Positions 33,662 to 44,825 are shown, numbered from the stretch's first letter. The stretch is DNA of 64,000 bases from Cryptomeria japonica (GCF_030272615.1 NC_081408.1:303773450-303837449), one strand, 5' to 3'. Notes: a model not told the origin generated them from the sequence alone. Made by a program: numbers and translations.

Positions 33662-34154
33662 TTTTCAAAGATTCTTTTCATCATGAGTATTTTTTCTTCA
33701 TCTTCCCTTCATGGTTAGGGAGACTTCATAGATACACCTTTGGTTTTGTTTCTTCCTAAGGGGAGGAACGTGGTTCGAAGTTCATGGAGTAGTTTCTTCA
33801 TTTATCTTCGAGCTTCTGTCATTGGTGCTGATTTCACATTAGGGGGGGGATTCCTAGTCTCTCTTATTCTTCTCTCATATCGGGGGGACTTTTTCCTCAC
33901 ATGGGGTTTAGTCCTTCACATACTTCTATGAGAGTTCTTTGTATCTTGTTTTCATCTCTCTTTTGGGGGAGGTTTTTTTTCCATTGGGTTTTTCTCTCTT
34001 TCCCCACTTTGTGAGAGATTTCATTGCATTGGTTTGCATGCATTTCCATTTGTACATGGGTACCTAACATGGCCTTGTAGCCAGGACCCATCTTGCATTG
34101 CTTAGTTGCATTGTAGAATTAAGTGCATTCCACTAAGTTGCACTTAAGGGGGGG
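33662..34154 (+). other. Element D 3' non-coding region and polypurine tract
   Basis: Contains several G-runs (TTAGGGGGGGATTC near 33840, CGGGGGGACTTTTTCC near 33882). It parallels the region after pol in element E and ends in the PPT CTTAAGGGGGGGTG just before the LTR at 34155. Confidence 0.7.
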
Positions 34155-34599
34155 TGTTGGTGTAAATAATTATTCATCTTGGATATTATTACACCTTGCT
34201 TAAGTTTACTTAGGAAATGCAATTCATAGTAGTTTGGGTATGAGACACTTGGGTGTTTGTGCCACATTGGGATAGTGTGTGTGGGAGAATTTCCACCTTT
34301 TATGGTGTTGATCTTGTTGTTACACTCCACATTCAGTGGGTGATCCACCTCATGTGGACTATTATATTGTTTCTCCTACCTACCCTTGTTTCTTATTGAG
34401 CCACATGTCATGTTTGTGTGCTCACATATCCATATAGCCTTGCCTTTATAAGCAGGCTCATATTCATTGTATGTAACGATTGATTGATGATCCAGTTGAT
34501 CAGTATTTTCTCTTGATAAAATACAATTTATTTCTATCATTTATTTTATCTCTCTTATTTGTGCTTTCCATTGCCTCTTGATCTTGGCAAAATCTCACA
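34155..34599 (+). repeat. Element D 3' LTR
   Basis: 445 bp, TGTTGGTGTAAATAATTATTC to AATCTCACA, near-identical to the 5' copy by eye. Confidence 0.88.
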
Positions 34600-35577
34600 A
34601 AACCGGTTAACAAATATGCAAACCAAATAGCTAATAATGCATTCACCCACAAAAGCACAAACACCATAACATAAGAGATTTTGACGTGAAAACCCAAATG
34701 GGAAAAACCATGGTGAGATGGAACTCACAAGTAACTATCTGTAGAATAGGAACCAGACCAGTTAAGGTCTTACAATGTTCTTTACCAGAACAGATCTTGT
34801 TAGGAATCTCAATCTTTGTTAGGAGATAAGTCTGATTAAAGACTACCTTGCTCGAGGATTTTAGATCGACAGATGTGAACCACCTTTTTAGAGGATTTAC
34901 AAAAGGCTTTTGGGCCTACCCGGTTAAGGGCTATAGACTTGTCAAAGATGTGAGTAATAAACAAGTGTTTGATCTAGCTAGTTGCACAGACTGCTTGGTT
35001 AGATCCTTGGTAGCTCGTTCCTAATGCACTCCAGCATTACTTCAGTCTTCTACACATTCATATTCTCTCCAACTCCTCAATCACCTTAAACCCTAGCAAC
35101 AATAAACGTTTGCTATATCCACATCAACAACCTAAAACCCTAGACATGATGTCCTTATAAAGGAATCTGATTTCATGTTGGTCCAATAGGATTACATTAC
35201 AATTTTCTAGGTTCAATGAACCTAGACATACTTGGTACCACGACACAAAAAGCACCGTTAATGTGTCAGCACCATCAAACAATCAGTGGATGGTAACTCA
35301 TCACAAAATACCAGTTGGTAACTCATCACAGAGTATTACCGGTTGCCGGTTTGACAAAAATGAAGACTGGTAAAAATGTGTTATGCCGTTTTAATCCCTC
35401 GAACTGCTTGGAGTCAACATGCCGCTTCAGACCAGGAAACACATTCTGCAAAACATCAATAGTCTAAGGACTATAATACAACATACCGGTTGGAACAAAT
35501 ACCAGTTGTGCTCTAACTCATACATATAAAGAGGATCTCAATGCAAGTGTGTGTCCATCAATGACAATCACAACATA
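34600..35577 (-). repeat. Element C 5' LTR, outer part
   Basis: Matches the rest of the C LTR from AAACCGGTTAACAAATATGC to CAATCACAACATA. It stops about 20 bases short of the expected LTR end (the AAAAATGCCAACA terminus is missing), giving way to unrelated sequence at 35578. A small internal loss near 35345 relative to the other LTR is visible. Confidence 0.85.
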
Positions 35578-36492
35578 TAGATTCTTTGTCCAAACTCAAT
35601 TCTAATTGGGATTCCAACTGGACTAACAATTATCATTCAATTTCCAATTGGGGATCCAATTTGACTTCTAATTGTAATTATAATTCTATGTTGTGTTGGA
35701 TATAAAGGTGGCCATGTGTTTAGATGCAACGTGACCACCTTGTCAGCTACTAGATATTTTAGGGGCAACCTAACGAGGTGGGCCCACACACATTTCAGAC
35801 AACACACAATTAGGGGATTTTTTTGGACACATTGGACAAATGGGGTAGGAACACATGGCAAATGTGTCCGATAGGGAAATAAACAATAGCATCTGCCTTA
35901 TTCTACTTGCTTTTTTCTATCAGACAATTATGGATATATAGCAAAATTTAATCACAAATATGGATAAATACCTAAATTTAATTGTAATATTTTCATCATA
36001 TGAAACCCTTTTTTAGTACACAATTATGTTTCATTCTACCAATTCAATATCAATTGTAGATATGAAACATAATTTAGTACTAAAAATGCTTTCACATAAT
36101 GTAGTAACTTCCATAATAAAACATGGTCTTTATGCTCTAAGAGCCTATATGTGCACACCCTATCTTGAATAGTCCCAAAAAACCCACAAATATAGAGAAC
36201 CTTACTGCTTTACATCAACATGGTTTATTTAGTTTCTTATAAATTATACATTAATATATACCTAAGCCTACATGTGCATGTATAATTGTAATTTGGTAGT
36301 GTTTAAGGTGGCTATGATTTGGCAATGTTTTGCGTCCTAACATCATATGAAACATTTTATAGTATTAAATTATGTTGCATTGTACCAATTTAGATTGAAT
36401 TATACAAATGCAACATGATTTAATATTATAAACACTTTCAAAGAATATTGTATCTAAACCTAGTCATAGTTTGTGATACCCTTAGTACTTAG
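35578..36492. other. AT-rich spacer, no gene
   Basis: No conserved protein motif or LTR. It carries two copies of a hairpin-forming unit (35998-36110 and 36344-36455) and repeated CCAATTG/TCTAATTG words near 35600-35680. It may be remnants of a small DNA transposon or ordinary spacer. Confidence 0.45.
35998..36455. repeat. Pair of hairpin units
   Basis: Two related units of about 110 bases, each starting CATATGAAAC and each containing inverted arms. Unit 1 has TAGTACACAATTATGTTTCA facing TGAAACATAATTTAGTACTA around AATTCAATATCAATTG. Unit 2 has TATTAAATTATGTTGCAT facing ATGCAACATGATTTAATA. Both are followed by a CTTTCA phrase. Confidence 0.65.
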
Positions 36493-37623
36493 TGTAGACA
36501 CCTAAATATGTCTCATTAATTCTACACTAATTATTCGTATATTTAATTAAGTAATTCTTTAATAATTTGATTAAAATTAACTATTTATTCTAATCATCGC
36601 CCTTCAACACTTCTAATTATTCTATTTATATTCTCAAATCATTTTAATCAGCTAACCATATCTCAAATATTAATTAAATATCAATTATTTAATTAATTAC
36701 AACCTTTTCCTTAGTTAAATAATCTTTATTATTTAATTAATTCTATTTCCTAAGTTAAAATAATTTCATTTAAATTATTTGAATTAATTAAATTATTCTT
36801 CCAATTCCCCCAAATTATAATTTCACATAATTCCATCTAATTTCATTTCATATTTCCCCAAATTCGAATTTCATATCATTTCATTTCTTCCAAATTCACA
36901 TTTCCCCAAATATGAATTTCAGTTAATTTCATGTGCATATTCGAATGACCAAATTCAAATCCAAATTGAAAATATAAATCAAATTCAATTTCAAATTCCT
37001 ACAACACATGCTAAAATCAAAACTGATTGATCAAATCAGTTGTCTAATCAGTTAACTCAGTTAACTCATCAATCATCCTTTTTAACTCAAAATCAGCTTT
37101 TTCTAAGTAGTTAATCAATTCAGTCATCTCCCTGGTCTATTCAGTTCACTACTCAATCAAGTGAGTTTACTCTCCAATCTATTGAGTCCACTCTCCAATC
37201 AATCTAGTTGACTACTCAATCAAATGAGTTAACAAATCAATCAATTGAGTTCACTGATCAATCTAAATCAGCTATCTATCAATCAACACTTGAGTTCAAA
37301 TTCTCACCTCCTTTGTGTTGAAAATCTATAAATTCAACCTCTTTTCTCAATTCAGTCTAGAATCATAATCTTCAATATTGTTGTCTATCTTATGCAGGAA
37401 ATCAAGTGCAATACTTGAGAACCACCTACATCAACAACAATGGAGAAGAGAAATGGAAGCCTTGCTATTTCAATTGAGGGAGTTTTAAATAGATCATTCT
37501 TTCAATTCACTTGATATTACATTATTTCATTGTAATTTAGGAGTAATATTGATTAGATTATAGTTGTGATTCACTCTTTAATATCTGATTATGCAATTTA
37601 TGCTTATTTACTGCCTGAAAATA
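36493..37623 (+). repeat. Element F 5' LTR (3' partner outside window)
   Basis: Begins TGTAGACACCTAAATATGTC, like the B LTR (TGTAGACACCTAAAATTGTC), followed by the same style of AATTAAATA-rich blocks. TCTATAAATTC near 37325 is a TATA candidate. The end is placed just before the PBS; the expected final CA reads TA. The length of about 1.13 kb is therefore an estimate. Confidence 0.65.
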
Positions 37624-37625
37624 TT

Positions 37626-37645
37626 TGGTGAACTTGACGTGAAAC
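37626..37645 (+). other. Element F putative primer binding site
   Basis: TGGTGAACTTGACGTGAAAC sits where the PBS is expected and partly resembles the B PBS. The primer tRNA is not identified. Confidence 0.45.
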
Positions 37646-37710
37646 ATTCTAACCTTCATTTTCCTATTTTGGACAAATTTTGCAGATCCGTATGTGCACA
37701 GGAAACTTGT

Positions 37711-37840
37711 TCTCGCAATTGCATATGCAAAAATTCACAATTTCTTATAAGATGTTGCATTTTTTATCATATCCTATCGCAATTGCTCATACCTCATATC
37801 TCAATTACTTAAATAGATCGCAATTGCTTTAAAGAATTGC
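37711..37840. repeat. GCAATTGC motif cluster 1
   Basis: CGCAATTGC at 37714, 37778 and 37819 plus looser CAATTA/GAATTGCAAATT words. GCAATTGC is a perfect palindrome. It lies shortly after the PBS, as GCGTCTGTG cluster 1 does in element B. Confidence 0.6.
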
Positions 37841-37953
37841 AAATTAAAAAAGTTTTATGTCGTTTCTGCATTATTTTATCTTGCGCATCTAACCCTGAAA
37901 TTTCATTAAATTCTAGAAAAATTTATTTCTACATATAAGATGTATTTAATCCA

Positions 37954-38148
37954 ATGGAAGACAATGTGACTTTCAGAATTTCAAGCACAAGGAAGGAAAA
38001 ACAGCATAGGAGACAACAAAAGACTTATCAAAGGATTTTAAAGGTAGAAAAGGAGCTTTGTGAGATTGAAGAAAGAGAGAAAATTGCTCAATATCATAGG
38101 ACCATCCACCATTTTTTAACCAAGTATAAATTCTTCAACGAAAACTGA
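37954..38148 (+). CDS. Small Lys/Glu-rich leader ORF, uncertain
   Basis: 64-codon frame (MEDNVTFRISSTRKEKQHRR ... FLTKYKFFNEN), strongly basic then helical (RILKVEKELCEIEEREKIAQ). I do not recognise it and see no copy in element B. It could be a chance frame in the leader or a small upstream ORF. Confidence 0.25.
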   Translation: MEDNVTFRISSTRKEKQHRRQQKTYQRILKVEKELCEIEEREKIAQYHRTIHHFLTKYKFFNEN

Positions 38149-38261
38149 TGTGATGACTCGTGTGGTGTGGGACAATATCATTGTAGAATAACTTTTCTAT
38201 CTTCTATCTTTTTCTTCTATTTTTCTTTTAAAAAATCAAAAATTCAAAAAAAACAAAAAGT

Positions 38262-38400
38262 GAGCAATTGATATCATATCATTTCACAATTAATCAGTCA
38301 TCCTATTGCAATTGCTTACATAGTAATTCATAATTGATGATACACCATTTTGCAATTGATCTGATATCAGTTCACATTTCCTTTGTAGGTAAGTCGCATT
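38262..38400. repeat. GCAATTGC motif cluster 2
   Basis: GAGCAATTGATATC, CACAATTAATC, TTGCAATTGCTTAC, CATAATTGATG and TTGCAATTGATCTGATATC at intervals of about 20-25 bases. Same core as cluster 1. Confidence 0.55.
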
Positions 38401-39736
38401 TGATAGATTCAATTTTTCATTTTCTATTCTGTTGTAGTTCTGGTTTTTACCAGAATATCTTTATGTCTGTAAAAAGACAGAACTCTATAATTGAAAAATT
38501 AGGCTGGATAGCCCACCATGTGTCGACTAACGTTATTTTCTCTGTAGGGTTAGAGTAGAAATCTTTCTTTTTGGTGCTTTTAAAGAACAATACAACTTTC
38601 ATCATTGCTATGACGGTTAAAATGAAAACCATGTCTATGTGGAGCAACATCTCCACTTAGAATAGAAAATCATTGCAATTGAAGGGTAAAAGGTATTTTT
38701 GTTTTTCATGTCTTCGAAGGGATTTCTATTATGCTCTCCCCTTCAATGGGTGATCAAAAAACCAGACTCTCTTCTTTCATGCTTTCCTTTATTTTTTGCA
38801 ATTAAATTTATTAGAAGGCCCACCCTGCTGAGTTGTCCATAGGGTACCATTAAGGCTGGTGAGAGGGGAACAACCTAAGTGGCCAATGACTAAAGCCAAG
38901 TAATCCAAGCCACTATAATCAAATGCGTATGTGATAAAAAATCATGTGCGATGAGTGTTACATGTTGTCACAATGACGTTATTCCTTCCTCAGTGCCTAT
39001 ATGGTGCGTTAAAATTTGTAGAGCATAACCTCTACATACTGGGAGACCTCCCTCAATGAAGTATAAAACACTATTGATTGTGACCACTTGAATGAAACCC
39101 TGTTTAAACACCATAGAAATTAGAAGCCAAGCTGGGTCGGTAACCAAACACTTGTTTTATCACAGTACAAGGATGGGGAAGAATCTTCCCCTAAGATGCT
39201 CACCATATATCTCCAAGGATAACAAACCAATAGAGGATAAATCTTCTTTGATCTAATTTATGGAAAAAGGAAAAACAACGGGCACACCCTAGGGTGAATT
39301 ACCCAAATACAATGAAAACAAAATGGGGTCTTGAAAAAGTCTCCAACATTCATGGAAATTTGAATTTTTTTCTAAACAATGGTTCTTTTGATGGTTTTAT
39401 TCTTTTGATATGACTGTTGTTTCCTTTGCTATACTTTTACAAATTTAAAACTTTGCAAGATACAAATCAAAACAAAGTCAGAGTTTCATTGTTCAACAAG
39501 ATCAAATAGAAATTCAACAAAGACAAGTGTCAACAACAAAACCAACGTCAGAACCAAACCTTTTGCACAAATTCAAAGATGATGAACATGTTACTTTCAA
39601 GTGATCATAGGTCCTAGGTATTTAATTCATGCAGAGGTTCAATTAGAATCATCATGTAAAGTCCTCACACAAGTCACTTCACTAAATTTTCTTAAGATTA
39701 GTGTTGCATAAGATTATAGGAATCATACCTAAGTCC

Positions 39737-39973
39737 ATGGGTATTAGAGGAGATGGAGAATTCCCATTTGAACAATGAAATCTTGGGCCAAACAATGACC
39801 AATTACAAATAATTGATGGTTTAGATAACCTTGCTTGGGAAGTAAGAGTCAATCGTGCCCAATATGATACAATTGAGGTCGTCATAGATGATGAAATCCA
39901 AAAGTTTGTTCGTCTCAATGAGAAACTAAGGAAAAAGATACAAAGAGCAGCTCAGAAAGAAGCAATTAGATAA
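39737..39973 (+). pseudogene. Leader small ORF, copy 1
   Basis: Frame from ATG 39737 reading MGIRGDGEFPFEQ, a TGA, then NLGPNNDQLQIIDGLDN ... IEVVIDDEIQKFVRLNEK ... KKIQRAAQKEAIR and stop. About 78 codons with one internal stop (CGA or CCA expected there from copy 2). No known family. Its downstream twin at 40092 shows the frame is conserved at protein level in most blocks. Confidence 0.45.
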
Positions 39974-40091
39974 TTGCTAGAGAAGACCATAGCAACATTC
40001 CTCAAACCATGTTAGAAAAGAAAAAGTGTCAATCATCTTAGGTATCATTCATTTTTAGGGTCTGCATTGTCTGCATAGTAATCTTTAACAT

Positions 40092-40352
40092 ATGGGTCTA
40101 AGAGGAAATGGCCAATTCCCATTTGAACAACCAAATCTTGGGGAAAACAACATTCAGTTAGAAATAATTGATGGTTTGAATATCCTTGTTGAGAAATTAA
40201 TAATTGATCAGGACTAATATGACATATTCTAGGCTATCATAGATGAAGAAGTTTGGAAATTAGTACATATAGACATAGACCTCAAAAATTGAATTAAAGA
40301 AGAGGCAAAATTTGATGCTTTTCGACAATATGCTGAAAATCTTGTGTTCTAA
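40092..40352 (+). pseudogene. Leader small ORF, copy 2
   Basis: Frame from ATG 40092 reading MGLRGNGQFPFEQPNLG ... IQLEIIDGLNILVEKLII, then stops, then AIIDEEVWKLVHIDIDLKN ... AEENLVF-like end. It is colinear with copy 1 (FPFEQ, NLG, IIDGL and the I(I/V)D-E block are shared). Three internal stops. The two copies are about 355 bases apart, with similar flanks (CATTGTNTGCAT), so this is a tandem duplication. Confidence 0.45.
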
Positions 40353-40438
40353 TTTCGGAATCCTAGATAGTAAGTCATCATTCATAGATTACATTGTTTG
40401 CATTTTAATTTTTTAGGAAGTTAGAGAAGCATATTTAG

Positions 40439-42384
40439 TTGCATTTAACCGAGTCTTGCATGCACATTTTAGAGAGTCAAGATCACTTCGAAGAAATATT
40501 CATGCCATTAATGCATGCTCAAAAGGCAGAAAACCAAATGGATCCTAACAACGACAACTCAAAATGGAATATGGATCTATCAACACAACAACAAACACAG
40601 GGTTACACACCCGCAACAATGTCAACAAACATGAACAAGATGCCTTCCATTAATGAAATACGGTATAATTTGACAAAGGAAGAGCTGGAGGCAACCCAAC
40701 AAGATCCCACAACATTAATGATTCTCAACGCTCTCATTAATAGTGATAGAGATAGATATCTCACTCTCTTAGTCCAAAATGGGGCCAAGTTACTGCCATG
40801 GGTAGATATTTCAACAATATTGCCACAAGGTGTGACATTAAATCAGAATATACCTCAAATTCCAGTTACAAGACAGACACAAGCAACAATTGCTACATCA
40901 ATGAAAGTTATATCTCAAAATGCTAATATGGCTACAACCTAAGCATAGTCAACAGTGACACCAACAAGTGCCAATCTTACAACATTGACAATGCCAAATA
41001 TGATGCTGCAAGCTCCAATAACTTACACCACTACCTTGGCAAATATAACTCAACTAGAAGTTTCGGTCTGTTCCACCCACAATAGTCAGAATGTGAATCA
41101 AGGGACAACTAGCTTGGCTCAGCCAAATACTACTCCATAATTTTCATACTTCACACTACCTACTGGGACCTATGGCATAGAGTTACCTGGTCTATCTATA
41201 TTTCAACAAGCTCAAAGGTACTCAAACACTATGCCTTTTGTGGGAAACATTCATCAAGTCAATATACCAATAACCCAAATAGAAATTCTGACTCAACAAA
41301 TGGAGAACCTTCAAAAGAAAATGGCCAATATGCAAGCGGGTAATGATAAAAATAGCTACACCATGGAGGATCTCTATCTGTATCCTTTTGACATAAATTA
41401 TACATGCCACCATTTCCCCCACATTTCAAAACTCCAAAGTTTGACAAATATAGAGGGAAAGGGATCCTCAAGATCATATAAGAGAATTCTTCATGACATG
41501 TATTGAAGTAGCTCACAATGATACATACTTGATGAGATTATTTTCCAAAAGCCTAGGAGGGACAACATTAGAATGGTTTTCACACCTTCCACCACAAATT
41601 ACTTCATGGGGAGAATCGGCTGAGTTATTTATATCTAACTTTACCTTCAACATAGATAATCCAATTACCTTAATGGATTTATGTGCAACAAAGTAAAAAG
41701 AAGGTGATACTTTCGCCATATTCTTGCAAAGATGGAGAGGCTTATATCGCAAATGTCTTAGTCATATCCCTAAAGCAGAGTAAGTGGACATCTTTAATGA
41801 AAATCTTGTGCCACCGATTAAATATCCATTACAAATACAATGCCTTAATAATTTTCAAGACATAACAGAAAAAAGGCATCAAATGTGAGAAAGGCCTATT
41901 AGAACAAGGGATATTGAAACACCACAAGGATAATGGACCAACCACCAACACAAACAATGAAATACCAAAATTTTAGTCTAGAAAAAACAATGTCACAAAT
42001 GATGGAGTTGTTGATGCACATGTTGTAAACAGAGCTCAACCAACAGTATATCTACAAGGACCAACTGATAAGAACTAGTCTGAGACAAACAACACCAATG
42101 CACTACAGTCAAATAATTCAAGGCTTCTAAGGATATGTGCACGGAGAAAGAATTTTACACCCCTTGGAGAACCTATTGAATCAACATTGAAGATGTTGAT
42201 ACAGAGAAATGCCATAACTTTACCAAAAGCTAGGCCATATGAACTAGGTCTATTTAAGCTTGCTTGGTGGAATGACAATGATTTCTATGAATATCACCAC
42301 AATAAGGGTCACAAGACAACATGTTGCTAAAAATTGAAGAACCTCATCCAAGATCTCATTGATCAAGGCAACATTTTTGTGGAT
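40439..42384 (+). pseudogene. Element F gag, upstream of insertion E
   Basis: Polar Asn/Gln/Thr-rich N-terminus with RDRYLTLLVQNGAKLLPWVD, which parallels RDRQYFLQMMAQSGAKIPHD of element B. Then a short coiled stretch (QIEILTQQMENLQKKMANMQ), the gag core TYLMRLFSKSLGGTTLEWF and FLQRWRGLYRKC, and the degenerate knuckle FYEYHHNKGHKTTCC. Frameshifts near 41440 and 41700 and many stops. Interrupted at 42384 by element E and resumed at 54770. The start is uncertain (frame opens at 40439 with TTG; first ATG 40460). Confidence 0.75.
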
Positions 42385-42830
42385 TGTTGGTGTAAATAAA
42401 TATTCATTATGGATATTATTACACTTAAGTTAACTTAGGATAATACATTTCTTCATAGTTTGGATTTGAGACACTTATGGAAGTGTGCACATAGAGATAG
42501 AGCTTGTAGGAGAAATTCCACCTTTTGTGGTCTTGTTTTATTGTTACACTCCACATTCCGTGGGTCATCCACCTCTTGTAGAATATTATATTATTTCTCC
42601 TACCTACCCCTAGTATTTCTTACCTACCCTTGTTTCTCATTGAGCCACATGTCATGATTGTGTGCTCGTACATCCATATGGCCTTGCCTATATTCGAAGG
42701 CCTATATTCATTGTATTGGTGAATCCAGTTGATCATTTTCATATTAATGAGAATATAGTTTTCTCTTGTCATTCTTTTGTCTCTATTTTTATACTTTTCA
42801 TTGTGCCCTTGATCTTGGCAAAATCTCACA
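42385..42830 (+). repeat. Element E 5' LTR
   Basis: 446 bp from TGTTGGTGTAAATAAATATTC to AAAATCTCACA. The TATA candidate in the 3' copy (TATATAAG, 54623) reads TATATTCG here. Confidence 0.92.
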
Positions 42831-42843
42831 TGGTATCAGAGCC
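42831..42843 (+). other. Element E primer binding site
   Basis: TGGTATCAGAGCC directly abuts the 5' LTR and is complementary to initiator tRNA-Met. It is single here, unlike the doubled site in element D. Confidence 0.9.
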
Positions 42844-43309
42844 ATTGGATCTTCATTGATTGGTTTTTGGAGACATCGTAGAAGGCTTCTAATTTTGGAT
42901 CTGAGGAACTGCACTTTTTGGAGGCATCTTGGAGCGTTTTCAACCTCACCATTGCATCCGGGAGGCCATCTCCATAAAAATCAAGTATAAATTTGACCTA
43001 TTTTGGCAAAAATCAATTTTTGGGTGTGGAGGAAATTTTTTGCCCAATTCGGGCGGTACAGTACGGAATTTTCAGATTTTTTTCCAAAAAAAAAAATATA
43101 ATTTTTTTCTAAAAATTATTTTCTAGTTTGAAAAATTGAAAATTATTTTTGGGATCCATACCTTCTGCCTAGTCAGCAGCGCCTAGTCAGTGCCTAGTCA
43201 GCACTCAGCCAGCATTTTCTTTGGAAAATTTAAGACCCCTCTCCGTTGAGCAGTTTGGATTTTTGGGTCAAATTTGGAGGCCCATAACTTGCTCAATTTT
43301 GCTCCTTTA
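42844..43309 (+). other. Element E leader, first part
   Basis: Non-coding leader upstream of insertion G. A small internal repeat of GCCTAGTCAG-like words lies at 43170-43215. It continues at 49430-49984. Confidence 0.6.
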
Positions 43310-44823
43310 TGTTGGCATTTGGCATTATAACAGACAATGAAGGATTGTTGACATTTTAATAAGGATATTGAGAAGGTTGTTGATGATTATGGATATAACT
43401 GATTAAGGATGTTTATTGTCTTGATATTATTATTTTGTCATTGATGTCAAGAAATTGATTTTCTAACTCAATATGATGTTGCCATATCTTGAGAAGTATG
43501 ATTTGAAGAGTATAAAGATGTCGGTAAAAGACACAGGAAAGGATATGATGAATAAGGGGATGAATAAGGTATTCAATGGGACAACTATTACCGAGTTAGA
43601 CAATGATGAGATCATGATGTTTGGATTGCTTTAACATCATACATATGTTGTAAATTGTAAGATTAATATTATACTATGTTATCAAGCAAAGAACCTAGTC
43701 GGTAAACCCTAAGGTTATCGCTATCAGTTAATGAAGGCAGAATGTGTATTGAGTGAAGTTTAGTATTTACCAAGTTGTAATTGAGCTGTAACAGAATGCA
43801 TTAAATGTTTACATGTGTTATTTAATGAAGGAAGCTGATGAGTTGGAACTAATTAAATGATTGGTATGCCATAAATATAGTTTGTTAATGAATCTATGGC
43901 AAAGGAAAGTCGACATGAAGATCTACAGTTCAGATTGAACCATAATACCCTAGCACAAGTTCCAAGAAATATATGCAAGTTCCAAGGTAGGGTAAAATGT
44001 TTTCAAATTGAAAGATGCATTAAACCTGGACAAGATTGAAGATCTAATGGCTATGATTGATCATGGGAAATGTGATCAAGGAGATTAAGCAGTTAGCTAA
44101 TTGTTTATAAATAGGAAACTGTTGATAAACAATGAATGCAGGCAAGTGTATGCATAGGGATGCTACATTGTGATTACCGAGCATTGAAGCTTGAAGACCT
44201 ATTTGAATAATGGAGTATAGAAGCCCAGCAGATGGACAAGATTAGTTCTATGTCTAGACTGTATTGAACAAATAAGAATCTACTTTAGCATTTTAGATGT
44301 GAAGTTGCAGATAGATTTTACTACTGTTATTTTGTGAAAGTGACATAAAATATCTTAATTGAGTGGACTTAATAGTCTTATTTGTAAAACCCTCTAGCAA
44401 GGTGACATTCTGATTGAGTGTTTGAAATCCTTTAACAAGGTCACTTCTAACAAGGTGAAGATCCTAACAGATCTGAGGGAAATCCCTTAACCGGGTCACA
44501 TCTAGCAATGTGTTTGTAATCTTTAACAGGATTTGCTTTTAACCGAGCATACTCTAGAAGAGTATATTTCTTAGTGGATCTGAAATCCCACAATGGTTTT
44601 CCCCTATTTGGGTTTCCATGTTAAATCTGGTGTTATGAGGTTTATGATGTTTATATGCTTTTGAGTTTGCATGGTTAACATTTTTGGGTTATATTACTAA
44701 AGTATATGTTACCAAGGTTGAATCTGATTTTTTTATGGAAGATTAAGTTTGTATGATTCACCCCTCCCCCTCTCATCTTGTTGGCTATTGGATCTATACT
44801 TATATTAAGTATCAGAACTATCA
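43310..44823 (+). repeat. Element G 5' LTR
   Basis: 1,514 bp, TGTTGGCATTTGGCATTATA to AGAACTATCA. The TATA box TATAAATAG is at 44107-44115, matching 48710-48718 in the 3' copy. The two LTRs are highly alike, with small length differences. Confidence 0.92.
44107..44115 (+). promoter_or_regulatory. TATA box of element G 5' LTR
   Basis: TATAAATAG, conserved in both LTR copies, about 800 bases from the LTR start. Confidence 0.6.
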
Positions 44824-44825
44824 AT

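Larger units (their letters stand above)
30409..34599 (+). mobile_element. Element D: small copia-type element lacking INT-RT
   Basis: 4.2-kb element with LTRs 30409-30851 and 34155-34599, a duplicated initiator-Met PBS, one coding frame (gag, protease, acidic tail) and a polypurine tract (AAGGGGGGGTG). Its LTRs and gag are clearly related to element E, but integrase, RT and RNase H are absent. The 3' non-coding part (from about 33836) matches the sequence after pol in E, so the unknown tail occupies the place of INT-RT-RNH. It would need an E-like helper. No target duplication: the flanks are 154-base repeats of the C LTR. Confidence 0.85.
23647..35577 (-). mobile_element. Element C: non-autonomous LTR element, minus strand
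   Basis: LTR element read on the minus strand. The 3' LTR is 23647-24755. The 5' LTR is 30154-30404 plus 34600-35577, split by element D. An initiator-Met PBS (30137-30149) lies beside the 5' LTR and several polypurine tracts beside the 3' LTR. It encodes a gag with CCHC knuckles and a long second ORF of unknown function, but no RT, RNase H or integrase motif, so it must have depended on a helper. Repeated polypurine tracts before the 3' LTR are a known Sirevirus (Ty1/copia) trait, so a Sirevirus-related origin is possible. The outer end of the 5' LTR lacks about 20 bases found in the 3' LTR, and no target duplication is found. Confidence 0.78.
37646..40438 (+). other. Element F long leader
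   Basis: 2.8 kb before gag. It contains GCAATTGC motif clusters (37711-37840 and 38262-38400), a block (about 38810-39260) resembling the B leader, a 64-codon Lys-rich frame (37954-38148), and two tandem copies of a 75-85-codon frame (39737-39973 and 40092-40352). Apart from these no gene is seen. Confidence 0.6.

Noticed and set aside
36493-37623. AATTAAATAAAT blocks in the B, F and H LTRs as a satellite
   Set aside because: They are confined to LTR 5' portions and lack tandem periodicity, so I treat them as LTR composition.
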